A stretch of 46,805 nt of DNA from Actinomycetota bacterium (GCA_013297625.1 JAAFHT010000009.1:1-46805), one strand, 5' to 3'; positions 25,382 through 32,876 are shown, numbered from the stretch's first letter. Notes: generated from the letters alone by a model not told the origin. Made by a program: numbers and translations.

Positions 25382-27582
25382 GCGCGCGCCGTGCCGCCGC
25401 GCCGCCGGGTCGCGATCGCGTTCATGGTGACATTCTGCAGGTCGGCGAGCGGTCTGCCGCGCTCATCGCGATGAACACGCTTCCAGTCGCCATCAGGTTG
25501 CAAGTGCCACGACGCGGTTCGGTCGCTCATAGAAACGGTGAAGATCTCGTCAATCTCGGCCAAGTGCGTCGGATCGATGAGTCGAATGAGCGCCTCGACG
25601 CGCCGATCGAGATTGCGGTGCATCATGTCGGCACTACCGATGTAGACCTGCGGATCGCCATTGTTGTGGAAGGCGAAAATGCGGGAGTGCTCGAGGTAGC
25701 GCCCGAGAACACTGCGCACGCGAATGTTCTCGCTCAGGCCGTCGACCCCGGGAACGATCGCGCAGACTCCGCGCACGACGATGTCAACAGGAACGCCTGC
25801 CGCACTCGCGCGGTAGAGGGCATCGATGATGGCCTCATCAACGAGCGAGTTGAGCTTGATGCGGATGCTCGCCTTCAGGCCAGCGCGCGCGTTCTCAGTC
25901 TCGACCGCGATGAGTTTGAGCAGTCCGCGCCGGAGGTATCGGGGAGCGACGAGCAGTCGCTTGAACTTCTTCTCGATGGCATACCCCGAAAGCTCATTGA
26001 AGAGGCGCGTGAGGTCTTTGCCCACGTGGTCGTCGGCCGTGAAGAGCCCGAGGTCTTCGTAGATGCGACTGGTCTTGGGGTTGTAGTTGCCCGTGCCGAT
26101 GTGGGCGTAGTGCTTGAGGGCGCCGCCCTTTTCTTGCCGCACGACGAGAGCGAGCTTGCAGTGCGTCTTGAGGCCGACGAGGCCATACACGACGTGCACG
26201 CCTGCCTTCTCGAGCTTGCGGGCCCACTCGATGTTGTTTTGCTCGTCGAATCGCGCCTTGATCTCGACGAGCGCGAGCACCGCCTTGCCCCGCTCGGCGG
26301 CATCGATGAGCGCCTCGATGATGGGGCTATCGCCACTGGTTCGGTAGAGGGTCTGCTTGATGGCGAGCACATTGGGGTCGCGCGCTGCTTGCTCGAGAAA
26401 AGCCTGCACGCTCGTCGCGAATGACTCGTAGGGGTGATGAACGAGGATGTCGCCGCGGGCAATCGAGGCAAACACATCGGGCACCGTATTGGGCTCTGCC
26501 GTCTGCAGTTGAAATGGCGTCACGGGCACATGCTTGGGGTACTTGAGATGCGGTCGGTCGAGTTTGGAGATCTCGAAGAGCCCGCCGAAGTCGAGCGGCG
26601 CGGGAAGCCGGTAGACCTCTTGGTCGGTGATGCCGAGCTCGCGCACCAGCAGACCGAGCGTCACAGCATCCATGTCGTCGGTGATTTCGAGACGGATGGG
26701 CGGGCCGAACCGTCGACGCAATAGTTCGCGCTCGAGGGCTTGAATGAGGTTCTCGCTCTCGTCTTCGTCGACCTCAACGTCTTCGTTGCGCGTGACGCGA
26801 AACTCGTGATGCTCCAAGATCTCCATGCCCGGAAAGAGCTCGTCGAGGTGGTTCGAAATGAGGTCTTCGAGCGTCAAGAAGCGCACTCGGCCCGAGCCAT
26901 CATCGGGCAACTGCACGAATCTCGGCAGCACCGTTGGCACCTTGAGGCGCGCAAACTCGACGCGATCGGTCTTGGGGTTGCGCACGCGCACCGACAGGTT
27001 GAGCGAGAGGCCCGAGATGTAGGGGAACGGGTGTGCGGGATCAACCGCGAGCGGCATGAGCACCGGAAAGATCTGGCTCGCGAAGATCTCGTCGATGCGT
27101 GAGCGGTCGGTGTCGCTCAGGTCAGCCCACGATTCGACGTGGATGCCGGCGTCATCGAGAGCGGGCTTGACCAGGTCGTGGAAGGCACGGGAGTGCCGGT
27201 GCTGCAACTCGAGCGCGAGCGCATTGATGTCAGCGAGCACGTCGCTCGGGGCTCGGCCCGTGTTGGTGGGCACCGCGAGACCCGTCACGATGCGCCGTTT
27301 GAGGCCCGCAACGCGCACCATGAAGAACTCGTCGAGATTGCTCGCGAAGATCGCGAGAAAGTTGACTCGCTCGAGAAGGGGAACAGCGTCGTCTTCGGCG
27401 AGCTCGAGCACGCGCTGGTTGAAGCGCAGCCAGCTGAGTTCGCGATCGAGGTACCGGTCGGCGGGCAGGGTTCCGTCATCAACGCTCGTCGACTCGTCGT
27501 AATCGTCGACAAAGTCGCCGCCCACGCCACCGTCGACCTGGTACCCCGTGTCTGTCAGACCTTCGTCGTGCATGCGGCCCAT
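25378..27582 (-). CDS. ppk: Polyphosphate kinase 1
   Basis: A 734-aa enzyme that makes polyphosphate from ATP. Typical elements are [16 protein letters not shown] near the N-terminus, [20 protein letters not shown] carrying the phospho-His region, and [20 protein letters not shown] with the second conserved His. The length is normal for PPK1. An alternative start is the ATG at 27573. It is the first gene of a unit with the MutT1-like gene and is divergent from the ArsC-like gene across a 95-base spacer with a PHO-box-like site. Confidence 0.96.
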   Translation of the reverse strand: MGRMHDEGLTDTGYQVDGGVGGDFVDDYDESTSVDDGTLPADRYLDRELSWLRFNQRVLELAEDDAVPLLERVNFLAIFASNLDEFFMVRVAGLKRRIVTGLAVPTNTGRAPSDVLADINALALELQHRHSRAFHDLVKPALDDAGIHVESWADLSDTDRSRIDEIFASQIFPVLMPLAVDPAHPFPYISGLSLNLSVRVRNPKTDRVEFARLKVPTVLPRFVQLPDDGSGRVRFLTLEDLISNHLDELFPGMEILEHHEFRVTRNEDVEVDEDESENLIQALERELLRRRFGPPIRLEITDDMDAVTLGLLVRELGITDQEVYRLPAPLDFGGLFEISKLDRPHLKYPKHVPVTPFQLQTAEPNTVPDVFASIARGDILVHHPYESFATSVQAFLEQAARDPNVLAIKQTLYRTSGDSPIIEALIDAAERGKAVLALVEIKARFDEQNNIEWARKLEKAGVHVVYGLVGLKTHCKLALVVRQEKGGALKHYAHIGTGNYNPKTSRIYEDLGLFTADDHVGKDLTRLFNELSGYAIEKKFKRLLVAPRYLRRGLLKLIAVETENARAGLKASIRIKLNSLVDEAIIDALYRASAAGVPVDIVVRGVCAIVPGVDGLSENIRVRSVLGRYLEHSRIFAFHNNGDPQVYIGSADMMHRNLDRRVEALIRLIDPTHLAEIDEIFTVSMSDRTASWHLQPDGDWKRVHRDERGRPLADLQNVTMNAIATRRRGGTARA

Positions 27583-27624
27583 TGTGGCAGGAATCGCCCA
27601 ACTGACTCACGGGAGCCGCATGGC

Positions 27625-27662
27625 GTTCACCGCACGTTCACGAGGAGCCCGTTGCCTAGACA
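27625..27662 (+). promoter_or_regulatory. PHO-box-like promoter of the ArsC-like gene
   Basis: GTTCACC (27625-27631) and GTTCACG (27636-27642) are direct repeats 11 bases apart. Fifteen bases after the second GTTCAC comes TAGACA (27657-27662). Sequence, spacing and orientation equal the pstS promoter and point at the gene at 27678. It also lies 43 bases upstream of the divergent ppk start and might influence it. Confidence 0.65.
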
Positions 27663-27677
27663 CGTGAACAGATCGTC

Positions 27678-28349
27678 ATGCGCGCGCCAAGCGGGGTCAG
27701 CCCTGTGACCGTGCACGCTCCGCACGCGCTCGACGTGATCGATCGGGTCGCCTTGCGGCTCGGCGACCAGTATCGCGACGTCATCGATGGCGACACTGTT
27801 CGAGAGATCGTGCTCGATAGCTTTCGTCGATATCGGCACCTCGATCACCCCTCGAGCCACTCCCGCTCCCTCGCGGCACAGCTCGCCGCTGACCGGCTCG
27901 ACGCCGTGCGCTGGGTCGCTCAGCGGGCTGCCCCTAGCGCGTCGTCATCGTTTCTCTTCGTCTGCTCGGGCAACGCGGGCCGGTCACAACTGGCAGCAGC
28001 GCTCATGCGCGCCATCGCGCCGCTGGGCACGCGCGTGGTGAGTGCGGGTGAGTCGCCCGCCGCTCGGGTCTTGCCCGGGGTTACTGAAGCGCTCGACGAA
28101 CTGGGCATCGCTGCATTCGGCGAATACCCCAAGCCGATCGCGCCCGAGTTTGTTTCCGCAGCCGACCACATCGTCGTGCTCAATTGCGATGACGCACTCG
28201 ATGCTCTTGCGGGGCACGAGTTTCGCCGATGGAACATTGCCCTCGACCGCACAAGCGGCAAGCAAGGCATGCGAACCACGCGCGACCACATCGCCCTCGA
28301 GGTGCACGCCCTCGCGCTCGAGCACGGCATTCACGCGCGGCCCTACTAG
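27678..28349 (+). CDS. Degenerate low-molecular-weight ArsC/phosphatase-like protein
   Basis: A 223-aa protein. Residues about 17-80 are a helical domain (GDTVREIVLDSFRRYRHL, RSLAAQLAADRLDAVRWV) also present in the ArsR-ArsC fusion nearby. Residues about 91-215 have the LMW phosphatase fold with an intact loop Cys96-X5-Arg102 (CSGNAGRSQLAAALM). The second region is altered: the GCGDACP of its paralogues is NCDDALD (only Cys170 kept) and the catalytic Asp-Pro is lost (ALDRTSGKQ). It is therefore probably not a normal arsenate reductase; a phosphatase or signalling role is possible. It has a Pho-type promoter. The start could also be GTG 27705. Confidence 0.8.
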   Translation: MRAPSGVSPVTVHAPHALDVIDRVALRLGDQYRDVIDGDTVREIVLDSFRRYRHLDHPSSHSRSLAAQLAADRLDAVRWVAQRAAPSASSSFLFVCSGNAGRSQLAAALMRAIAPLGTRVVSAGESPAARVLPGVTEALDELGIAAFGEYPKPIAPEFVSAADHIVVLNCDDALDALAGHEFRRWNIALDRTSGKQGMRTTRDHIALEVHALALEHGIHARPY

Positions 28350-29047
28350 TCGCGAGGCTGAGGCGCGAGCACGAGTCGCACCGCCAGCAGTCCGAGGGCA
28401 GCACCCACGAGCTGGGCGGCGATGAAGGCGGGAGCACTCTCGGGAGCGATGCCCGCGAAACTGTCGCTCAGCATGCGCCCCAGGGTGATGCCGGGGTTAG
28501 CAAAGCTCGTCGAACTCGTGACGAAATACGCGCTGCCGATGTACAAACCAACCGCGGCCGGCACCCAGTTTTGCTGGCCTCGGGCCACGAGGGTCAGGAT
28601 GACCGCAACAAGCCCCGCGGTCGCCACGACTTCGCCCAGCAGCAGCCCGGGCTCGGCGCGCACGGTGGTGCTGATTGACACGGCTGCGCCACCAAACATG
28701 AGGTTGGCCAGCACCGCGCCGGCGGCAAAGCCAATGAGTTGGGCTACAACGGTGGGCAGGATTTCTCGCACGGGAACGAGCCGCTGTGCCGCAAGCGCGG
28801 CGGTCACGACGGGGTTGAGGTGGGCTCCGCTCACGGGCCCGAACACGACGATGAGCACGACGAGGGCCGCTGCGGTCGCGACGGCGTTGATGAGCAACTG
28901 AACCCCGACATCGTCGGTCAATCGGGTGGCCATGATGCCCGAGCCCACGACCGTGGCGATGAGGCCTGCGCTGCCGAGGGCTTCGGCGAGCATCCGGATG
29001 GCGAGGGAACGGGTGGGGGCAGTCGTCGAAGGCTCAGTCACGGCCAC
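28346..29047 (-). CDS. MIP-family aquaglyceroporin, probable arsenite channel
   Basis: A 233-aa (or 231-aa) channel with six helices. The first NPA-type motif is HLNPVV (78-80) and the second is FANPGITLGRMLSDSFAGI (184-186), that is NPV and NPG in place of NPA. This wording resembles channels found in ars clusters, such as AqpS, which let arsenite flow out after ArsC reduces arsenate. The start is GTG 29047 or GTG 29041; TACAGT at 29053-29048 makes the latter leaderless. It shares a 29-35 base divergent spacer and one operator with arsR-arsC. Its stop shares the bases CTAG (28346-28349) with the convergent ArsC-like gene. Confidence 0.85.
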   Translation of the reverse strand: MAVTEPSTTAPTRSLAIRMLAEALGSAGLIATVVGSGIMATRLTDDVGVQLLINAVATAAALVVLIVVFGPVSGAHLNPVVTAALAAQRLVPVREILPTVVAQLIGFAAGAVLANLMFGGAAVSISTTVRAEPGLLLGEVVATAGLVAVILTLVARGQQNWVPAAVGLYIGSAYFVTSSTSFANPGITLGRMLSDSFAGIAPESAPAFIAAQLVGAALGLLAVRLVLAPQPRD

Positions 29048-29061
29048 ACTGTAGCCGCTCG

Positions 29062-29079
29062 CATAGACTCAGGTCTATG
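29062..29079. promoter_or_regulatory. Perfect 18-bp palindromic ars operator
   Basis: CATAGAC-TCAG-GTCTATG is a perfect inverted repeat. It overlaps the -10 (TAGACT, 29064-29069) and the ATG (29077-29079) of the ArsR-ArsC gene and lies just upstream of the -10 of the divergent channel gene. Binding of the ArsR-type repressor here would close both promoters. A similar site lies before the stand-alone arsC. Confidence 0.75.
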
Positions 29080-29988
29080 AGAGCGCGCGACACGGTGAGT
29101 CCCGAGCTGGCGGCGCTCGGCGATGCGACGCGCGGCGCCATTGCTCGGTTGCTGCTCGAGGCCGACGATCACGCGCTGACGGTGGGCCGACTGACTGAGG
29201 CGCTGGAGCTGCGCCAGCCGACGGTGTCGCATCACGTGCGGGTGCTGCACGAAGCGGGCATCGTTGAGCGCACTCCGCGTGGGCGAGAGGTCTGGTACTC
29301 GCTGCCCGAGGCCGTCGCGGCGCGCCTCGAAGACTGGGCGCCGAGCACGGCAGTCGAGTCGATCAGTGCCGAGTTGATCGAGCGCATCATTGATGACCTG
29401 AGCACGCGATTCGCGGGCACCTTCTCGCGCGAGACAGTGCAGCGCGTCGTGCTCGACAGCTATGAGCTTCTACGCGCACGTGAGGGTGGCCGCGCGCTGC
29501 CCTCGGCCACGGCGCAGTTCGCGAGCGAGCGCTTGAGCGCGCAAGAGGCGACCACACTCGAGGCCGCTGGCCAGCGCGTAGCGGGCAAACCGATCGACGT
29601 GCTCTTCGTGTGCGTGCAAAACGCGGGGCGTTCGCAGCTTGCCTCGGCCATCATGCGTCACTTGGGCGGCGACCGCGTGCGCGTGCGCACAGCCGGTTCA
29701 GCGCCGATCGATGAGATTCGCCCCGCGGTCGTCACAGCGCTCGACGAGATCGGCGTGCCACTCGGCGGAGAGTTTCCGAAGCCCCTGACCGACGACGTCG
29801 TGCGGGCCGCCGACGTGGTCATCACGATGGGGTGCGGAGACGCTTGCCCGGTGTTTCCGGGCAAGCGGTATCTCGACTGGCCCGTGGCCGACCCGGCGGG
29901 GCAGCCGCTCGACCGCGTGCGCGAGATTCGCGACGACATCGATGGGCGCGTGCGCGGGCTACTGAGCGCGCTGACGGCGCGCGGCTAG
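29077..29988 (+). CDS. ArsR-ArsC fusion: repressor with arsenate reductase domain
   Basis: A 303-aa protein. Residues about 8-90 are an ArsR/SmtB winged helix (LAALGDATRGAIARLLLEAD, QPTVSHHVRVLHEAGIVERT). Residues about 95-155 are a helical domain shared with the ArsC-like paralogue. Residues about 173-300 are a complete LMW-phosphatase-type arsenate reductase with Cys179-X5-Arg185 (CVQNAGRSQLAS), MGCGDACP (Cys253, Cys257) and the Asp-Pro in ADPAGQ. There is no Cys in the first 178 residues, so the usual ArsR arsenite site is absent and sensing would have to use the reductase cysteines or occur otherwise. The mRNA looks leaderless. Confidence 0.9.
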   Translation: MRARDTVSPELAALGDATRGAIARLLLEADDHALTVGRLTEALELRQPTVSHHVRVLHEAGIVERTPRGREVWYSLPEAVAARLEDWAPSTAVESISAELIERIIDDLSTRFAGTFSRETVQRVVLDSYELLRAREGGRALPSATAQFASERLSAQEATTLEAAGQRVAGKPIDVLFVCVQNAGRSQLASAIMRHLGGDRVRVRTAGSAPIDEIRPAVVTALDEIGVPLGGEFPKPLTDDVVRAADVVITMGCGDACPVFPGKRYLDWPVADPAGQPLDRVREIRDDIDGRVRGLLSALTARG

Positions 29989-30029
29989 GCGGTCGAGCAG
30001 CTCGGTGCGAGCATCCCGCTGGTGCAACA

Positions 30030-30049
30030 TATAGATCTGTGTCTATACT
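30030..30049 (+). promoter_or_regulatory. arsC promoter/operator, leaderless
   Basis: ATAGAT-CTGT-GTCTAT (30031-30046) is an inverted repeat with one mismatch and the same 6-4-6 layout as the operator at 29062-29079. It overlaps the -10 TATACT (30044-30049), which lies 7 bases before the ATG at 30057, so the transcript would start at the start codon. The ArsR-ArsC fusion is the likely repressor. Confidence 0.65.
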
Positions 30050-30056
30050 TTTGAGC

Positions 30057-30479
30057 ATGAAGAAGAACGTTGACACCGCCACTCAGCCCACCGTGCTGTT
30101 CGTGTGCGTACACAATGCCGGCCGCTCACAAATGGCCGCGGGCTACCTGCAGCACTTCGCGGGCGACCGCGTCACCGTGCTCTCGGCGGGCTCAGAACCC
30201 AAAGACCAGATCAACCCCGTGGCGATCGAAGCGATGGCCGAAGAGGGCATCGACATCGCCAACAATGTTCCGAAGATTCTCACGGTGCAGGCGGTCGTCG
30301 ACTCTGACGTAGTGATCACGATGGGCTGCGGCGACGCGTGCCCGATCTACCCCGGCAAGCGCTACGAAGACTGGGCCCTCGACGACCCGGCCGGCCAGGG
30401 TATCGACTCGGTGCGGGTCATTCGCGACGACATCAAGCGCCGCATCGAAGCTCTCGTCGCTGAGATCGCCCCTGCCTGA
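30057..30479 (+). CDS. arsC: Arsenate reductase, LMW-phosphatase type
   Basis: A 140-aa enzyme that reduces arsenate to arsenite in the cytoplasm. The active loop is Cys17-X5-Arg23 (CVHNAGRSQMAA), the resolving region is MGCGDACPIYPGKRYEDW (Cys91, Cys95), and the Asp110-Pro111 in ALDDPAG supplies the general acid. The reductant (thioredoxin or mycothiol/mycoredoxin) cannot be told from sequence. An open frame extends upstream to 29832 inside the fusion gene and was rejected. It has its own ArsR-type operator. Confidence 0.93.
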   Translation: MKKNVDTATQPTVLFVCVHNAGRSQMAAGYLQHFAGDRVTVLSAGSEPKDQINPVAIEAMAEEGIDIANNVPKILTVQAVVDSDVVITMGCGDACPIYPGKRYEDWALDDPAGQGIDSVRVIRDDIKRRIEALVAEIAPA

Positions 30480-30502
30480 ATCTGCCGAACGCGCGAACGC
30501 GA

Positions 30503-30539
30503 CGAAGGGCTCGGTCTGCTCAGCAGACCGGGCCCTTCG
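30503..30539. terminator. Bidirectional terminator after arsC
   Basis: CGAAGGGC-T-CGGTCTG (30503-30518) pairs with CAGACCG-G-GCCCTTCG (30524-30539) with a single internal mismatch and a 5-base loop. It lies 24 bases past the arsC stop and 9 bases before the stop of the convergent membrane protein gene. Confidence 0.85.
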
Positions 30540-30548
30540 CGTTGCGCT

Positions 30549-31067
30549 CTAGGTGCGGTCGGGCTCGCGCAGCGCGATCACGATTGATGGCAGCGTGAGC
30601 GCCAGACCCTCAAAGGTCCAGAAGACGGCCATGGCGCCAGCCCACGTGATGTCGACCGTGACGAGGTCGTTCTCGCTCGTGGCGACGAACCAGACGAGCG
30701 TGAGCGTTGCGGCAAGCAACGTGATGCTCGCGAACCAGCGGTATGCCTCGAGGTAAGCGCGATCACGCACGCGTGCCTGCCGCTCATCGAGGTATTCGTC
30801 GGGCAGATCGGCGACAACGCGCACCGACATGCGCAGCGCCCACCACACGACGGCCGCCAGAGCGACGACACCGAGAGCCGCGAGCGACGGCAGAGTCAGC
30901 CACGCCACCGGAATCGCGATGAGCATGACGATCATCACGCCCACGATCGTGAGTCGCGCGCGACGCGTGCGCATCCAGTCCCACTTCGTGTCGCGCATAA
31001 CGGTGTCGGCCATCTCGGCGACGGCTCGCTCGTTACGTTCGCGGGAAGAGAGCTTCTTCATGGTCAT
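30549..31067 (-). CDS. Four-helix membrane protein paired with XRE regulator
   Basis: A 172-aa protein. A charged N-terminus of 35 residues is followed by helices at about 40-57, 60-80, 110-130 and 140-166, with a charged loop (PDEYLDERQARVRDRAY) between helices 2 and 3. The ATG at 31067 overlaps the regulator stop (ATGA); MKKLSS at 31061 is an alternative start. Pairs of a small XRE regulator and such a membrane protein are common in Gram-positive bacteria, with no settled function. Confidence 0.82.
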   Translation of the reverse strand: MTMKKLSSRERNERAVAEMADTVMRDTKWDWMRTRRARLTIVGVMIVMLIAIPVAWLTLPSLAALGVVALAAVVWWALRMSVRVVADLPDEYLDERQARVRDRAYLEAYRWFASITLLAATLTLVWFVATSENDLVTVDITWAGAMAVFWTFEGLALTLPSIVIALREPDRT

Positions 31068-31330
31068 ACTGATTCCTCCACATCAGAGTCGGTCGTTGCC
31101 TCGGCAAACGGGGTCAACGAAAAGAGTTGTTCGACGGGCACGCCCACGAGCTGCGCGATGCGCAGTGCAAGAGCGAGCGAGGGGGCATACTCGCCCCGCT
31201 CGAGATACCCGACGGTTTGGTAGTGCACGCCGACGGCGTCGGCGAGCTGCTGTCGACTGAGCCCGGCCCGCGCTCGATGTTCTTCGATGCGGCTGAAGAC
31301 CGGGTCTTCTGACTTCGGCTTGCGTCCCAT
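31064..31330 (-). CDS. Small XRE-family regulator
   Basis: An 88-aa protein from the ATG at 31330 (MGRKPKSEDPVFSRIEEHRA). The helix-turn-helix covers LSRQQLADAVGVHYQTVGYL and ERGEYAPSLALALRIAQLVG, the DNA-binding type related to YozG. The upstream extension to 31378 would lie in the promoter and was rejected. It is the first gene of the pair with the membrane protein. The promoter and a possible self-operator lie directly upstream. Confidence 0.9.
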   Translation of the reverse strand: MGRKPKSEDPVFSRIEEHRARAGLSRQQLADAVGVHYQTVGYLERGEYAPSLALALRIAQLVGVPVEQLFSLTPFAEATTDSDVEESV

Positions 31331-31334
31331 ATTC

Positions 31335-31365
31335 GTAGCATAACTACTACATAGCAATAATGCAA
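31335..31365 (-). promoter_or_regulatory. Leaderless promoter and inverted repeat of the XRE pair
   Basis: On the minus strand TTGCAT (31365-31360), a 17-base spacer and TATGCT (31342-31337) form a good -35/-10 pair, with the ATG six bases after the -10 at 31330, so the mRNA is probably leaderless. An inverted repeat GTAG-N5-CTAC (31335-31347) overlaps the -10 and is a candidate operator for the XRE protein. The region is AT-rich compared with its surroundings. Confidence 0.6.
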
Positions 31366-31380
31366 CAGCCGTGCTCATGA

Positions 31381-31411
31381 AAAAAGCCGAGCCGCAGAAC
31401 GCCTCTCGGCG
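31381..31411 (-). terminator. Rho-independent terminator after the 31544-32176 gene
   Basis: Read on the minus strand, GCCGAG (31411-31406) pairs with CTCGGC (31392-31387) and is followed at once by six T (31386-31381). A second hairpin, GCCGCT-N3-AGCGGC, lies nearby. It would stop transcription from 31544-32176 before the XRE gene. The rest of the 31331-31543 gap holds nothing else I can name. Confidence 0.7.
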
Positions 31412-31543
31412 AGTGGCCGCTCGTAGCGGCGAAAAATGGAGCCCGGGGTTACTGCGGCCCGGCTTGAGAAGTGTAACCGGCGGCGCCTGTGTGGCATTCC
31501 CGCGCGCTCGTGGCGGCCGAGCTGCGGCGACGGATGCTCGACC

Positions 31544-32176
31544 TCAGTCGAGCGACCCCGCACGTTCGAGCGCCGCGCACGCCGAGAAGTCGCGGCCGCT
31601 CGACGCGAGGCGGGCGGCGCGAGCCGTGAGCTCGGAGGCGCGGGCATCGTCGGTCGCGGCATCCGCGTCATCGGCAAGATCGGCGGCACCCGCGGCGGCA
31701 GTTCGGCAAAACGCGGCCGCGCGATCGAGCGCAACGGCCACGTCGCCCACGTAGGCGCCGCGCAGCACCGCGTCGGCGAGCGCCCGAATCTCGTCGGGGC
31801 CGGTCGGGCTCTCGGCGCCCGCGACCACGACATCGGCCGTCGAGAGCACCTCGCTGCCGCGCTGAAAGAGCAAGGCAACGCCGGCGGGGTCGGTGCGAAT
31901 GAGGGCGCGCAGCAACGACAGGCGCCACAGCGCGCCGGGCAACGTTCGGGCGCCGGCGCGCGACCACAGTTCGGCGAGAGTCTCGAGCCCGTGCTCGTCG
32001 GTGTAGGCAACCATCCGTTCAACGAGGTCGGGGTCGTCACTCGCCCTAACGCGGTGCACGAGCGCGCGCGCCGAGTCGTGGGCGATGCGCAAGATGACCG
32101 CCGGGTCAAGCCCACCCTCGTGCACGTCGAAGGCCTCGCTGGGAAGGCGCACGGGGCGGTGCGGGCGATCGACCAT
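31544..32176 (-). CDS. Conserved-looking helical protein, unknown function
   Basis: A 210-aa protein starting MVDRPHRPVRLPSEAFDVHE. It is Ala-rich and helical throughout (DPAVILRIAHDSARALVHRV, LAELWSRAGARTLPGALWRL), without membrane segments, signal peptide or recognised motif. The C-terminal third is very Ala/Asp-rich. It is divergent from tRNA-Lys. The ORF in another frame across the same DNA has shadow composition. No family is recognised. Confidence 0.75.
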   Translation of the reverse strand: MVDRPHRPVRLPSEAFDVHEGGLDPAVILRIAHDSARALVHRVRASDDPDLVERMVAYTDEHGLETLAELWSRAGARTLPGALWRLSLLRALIRTDPAGVALLFQRGSEVLSTADVVVAGAESPTGPDEIRALADAVLRGAYVGDVAVALDRAAAFCRTAAAGAADLADDADAATDDARASELTARAARLASSGRDFSACAALERAGSLD

Positions 32177-32217
32177 AGCCTCAACGCTAGCCCGCCACGC
32201 GCGTCGCCGAGTCGCGA

Positions 32218-32223
32218 TAGATT
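32218..32223 (+). promoter_or_regulatory. Probable -10 of tRNA-Lys
   Basis: TAGATT ends 10 bases before the first base of the tRNA. No clear -35 is visible 17 bases further upstream. Confidence 0.45.
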
Positions 32224-32233
32224 AGAAGGGCAG

Positions 32234-32306
32234 GGGCCTCTAGCTCAGTTGGTAGAGCAGCGGACTTTTAATCCGCGGGTCGTCGGTTCGAGCCCGACGG
32301 GGCCTA
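32234..32306 (+). tRNA. tRNA-Lys (anticodon TTT)
   Basis: A 73-base cloverleaf folds by eye: acceptor 32234-32240 with 32299-32305 (two G-U pairs), D-stem GCTC/GAGC, anticodon stem GCGGA/TCCGC with loop CTTTTAA and anticodon TTT at 32267-32269, and T-stem GTCGG/CCGAC with loop TTCGAGC. The discriminator base is A and CCA is not encoded. It reads AAA and AAG lysine codons. Confidence 0.97.
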
Positions 32307-32319
32307 CTTCTCTCTCGGC

Positions 32320-32727
32320 CTATTTGTTGAAGCCGTCGCGCGCGCCCGGAGTGTCGGCCGTCACTGTCAGCGAACCGACGACCGTCGTGCCGTCTGACTC
32401 ATAGACATCGACGCCAAAGACCGCATCGGGGTTGGTCGTCGACTTCGCCAGGTTGCGCTGCTGGTCAAGCTCGCTCACGCGCACATAGCCGATCACGCCA
32501 TCGTCAGACCGTGCGGTTATGAGGTCAGGAACCGTGCCGTCGATGGGGCTGCCATAGGTCTCACCTGCGTCGTTGACCGAGTACTCGACCGGAGCGCCAA
32601 GAATCTCCGAGTCAGACGCGAGTGACTGGTTGAACACGTCTCCGAGAGTCGGCGCGAGGGCGAATCCCGCACCCACCACGACGAGCCCGCCGACAATGAA
32701 CACGATGGTCTTTGGTGCAACGGCCAT
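32320..32727 (-). CDS. Single-span membrane-anchored protein, unknown function
   Basis: A 135-aa protein from the ATG at 32727, which has a GGGGGAG ribosome binding site 8 bases upstream. The upstream extension to 32796 was rejected for this reason. One hydrophobic helix (about 5-28, IVFIVGGLVVVGAGFAL) precedes an extracellular acidic domain of about 105 residues (GVIGYVRVSELDQQRNLAKS, VFGVDVYESDGTTVVGSLTV). No family is recognised. It converges on tRNA-Lys. Confidence 0.78.
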   Translation of the reverse strand: MAVAPKTIVFIVGGLVVVGAGFALAPTLGDVFNQSLASDSEILGAPVEYSVNDAGETYGSPIDGTVPDLITARSDDGVIGYVRVSELDQQRNLAKSTTNPDAVFGVDVYESDGTTVVGSLTVTADTPGARDGFNK

Positions 32728-32876
32728 GATCGACTCCCCCGTCGAGAACGTACAAATCGCACGCGGGGCGCTTCCCAAGCCCCTGCGCTCATCCAATCAG
32801 CAGTAGCGAGCACCGTACACCCGCGAGATACCCCCCGTTTGAGGGCAATGGGGTCACTCTGGCGACGGATGCTCGC

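Noticed and set aside
27625-27642. PHO box as promoter of ppk
   Set aside because: The repeats and the TAGACA point to the plus-strand gene. An effect on ppk is possible, but the orientation does not support it as the main target.
29077-29988. Frameshift artefact joining arsR and arsC
   Set aside because: The frame is continuous, with a third structured domain between the two parts that also occurs in the neighbouring paralogue, so a real fusion is more likely.
31375-32184. 269-aa minus-strand ORF in another frame
   Set aside because: Its composition is rich in Ser/Arg/Pro/Cys and typical of a shadow; the 210-aa frame at 31544-32176 has normal helical protein composition.
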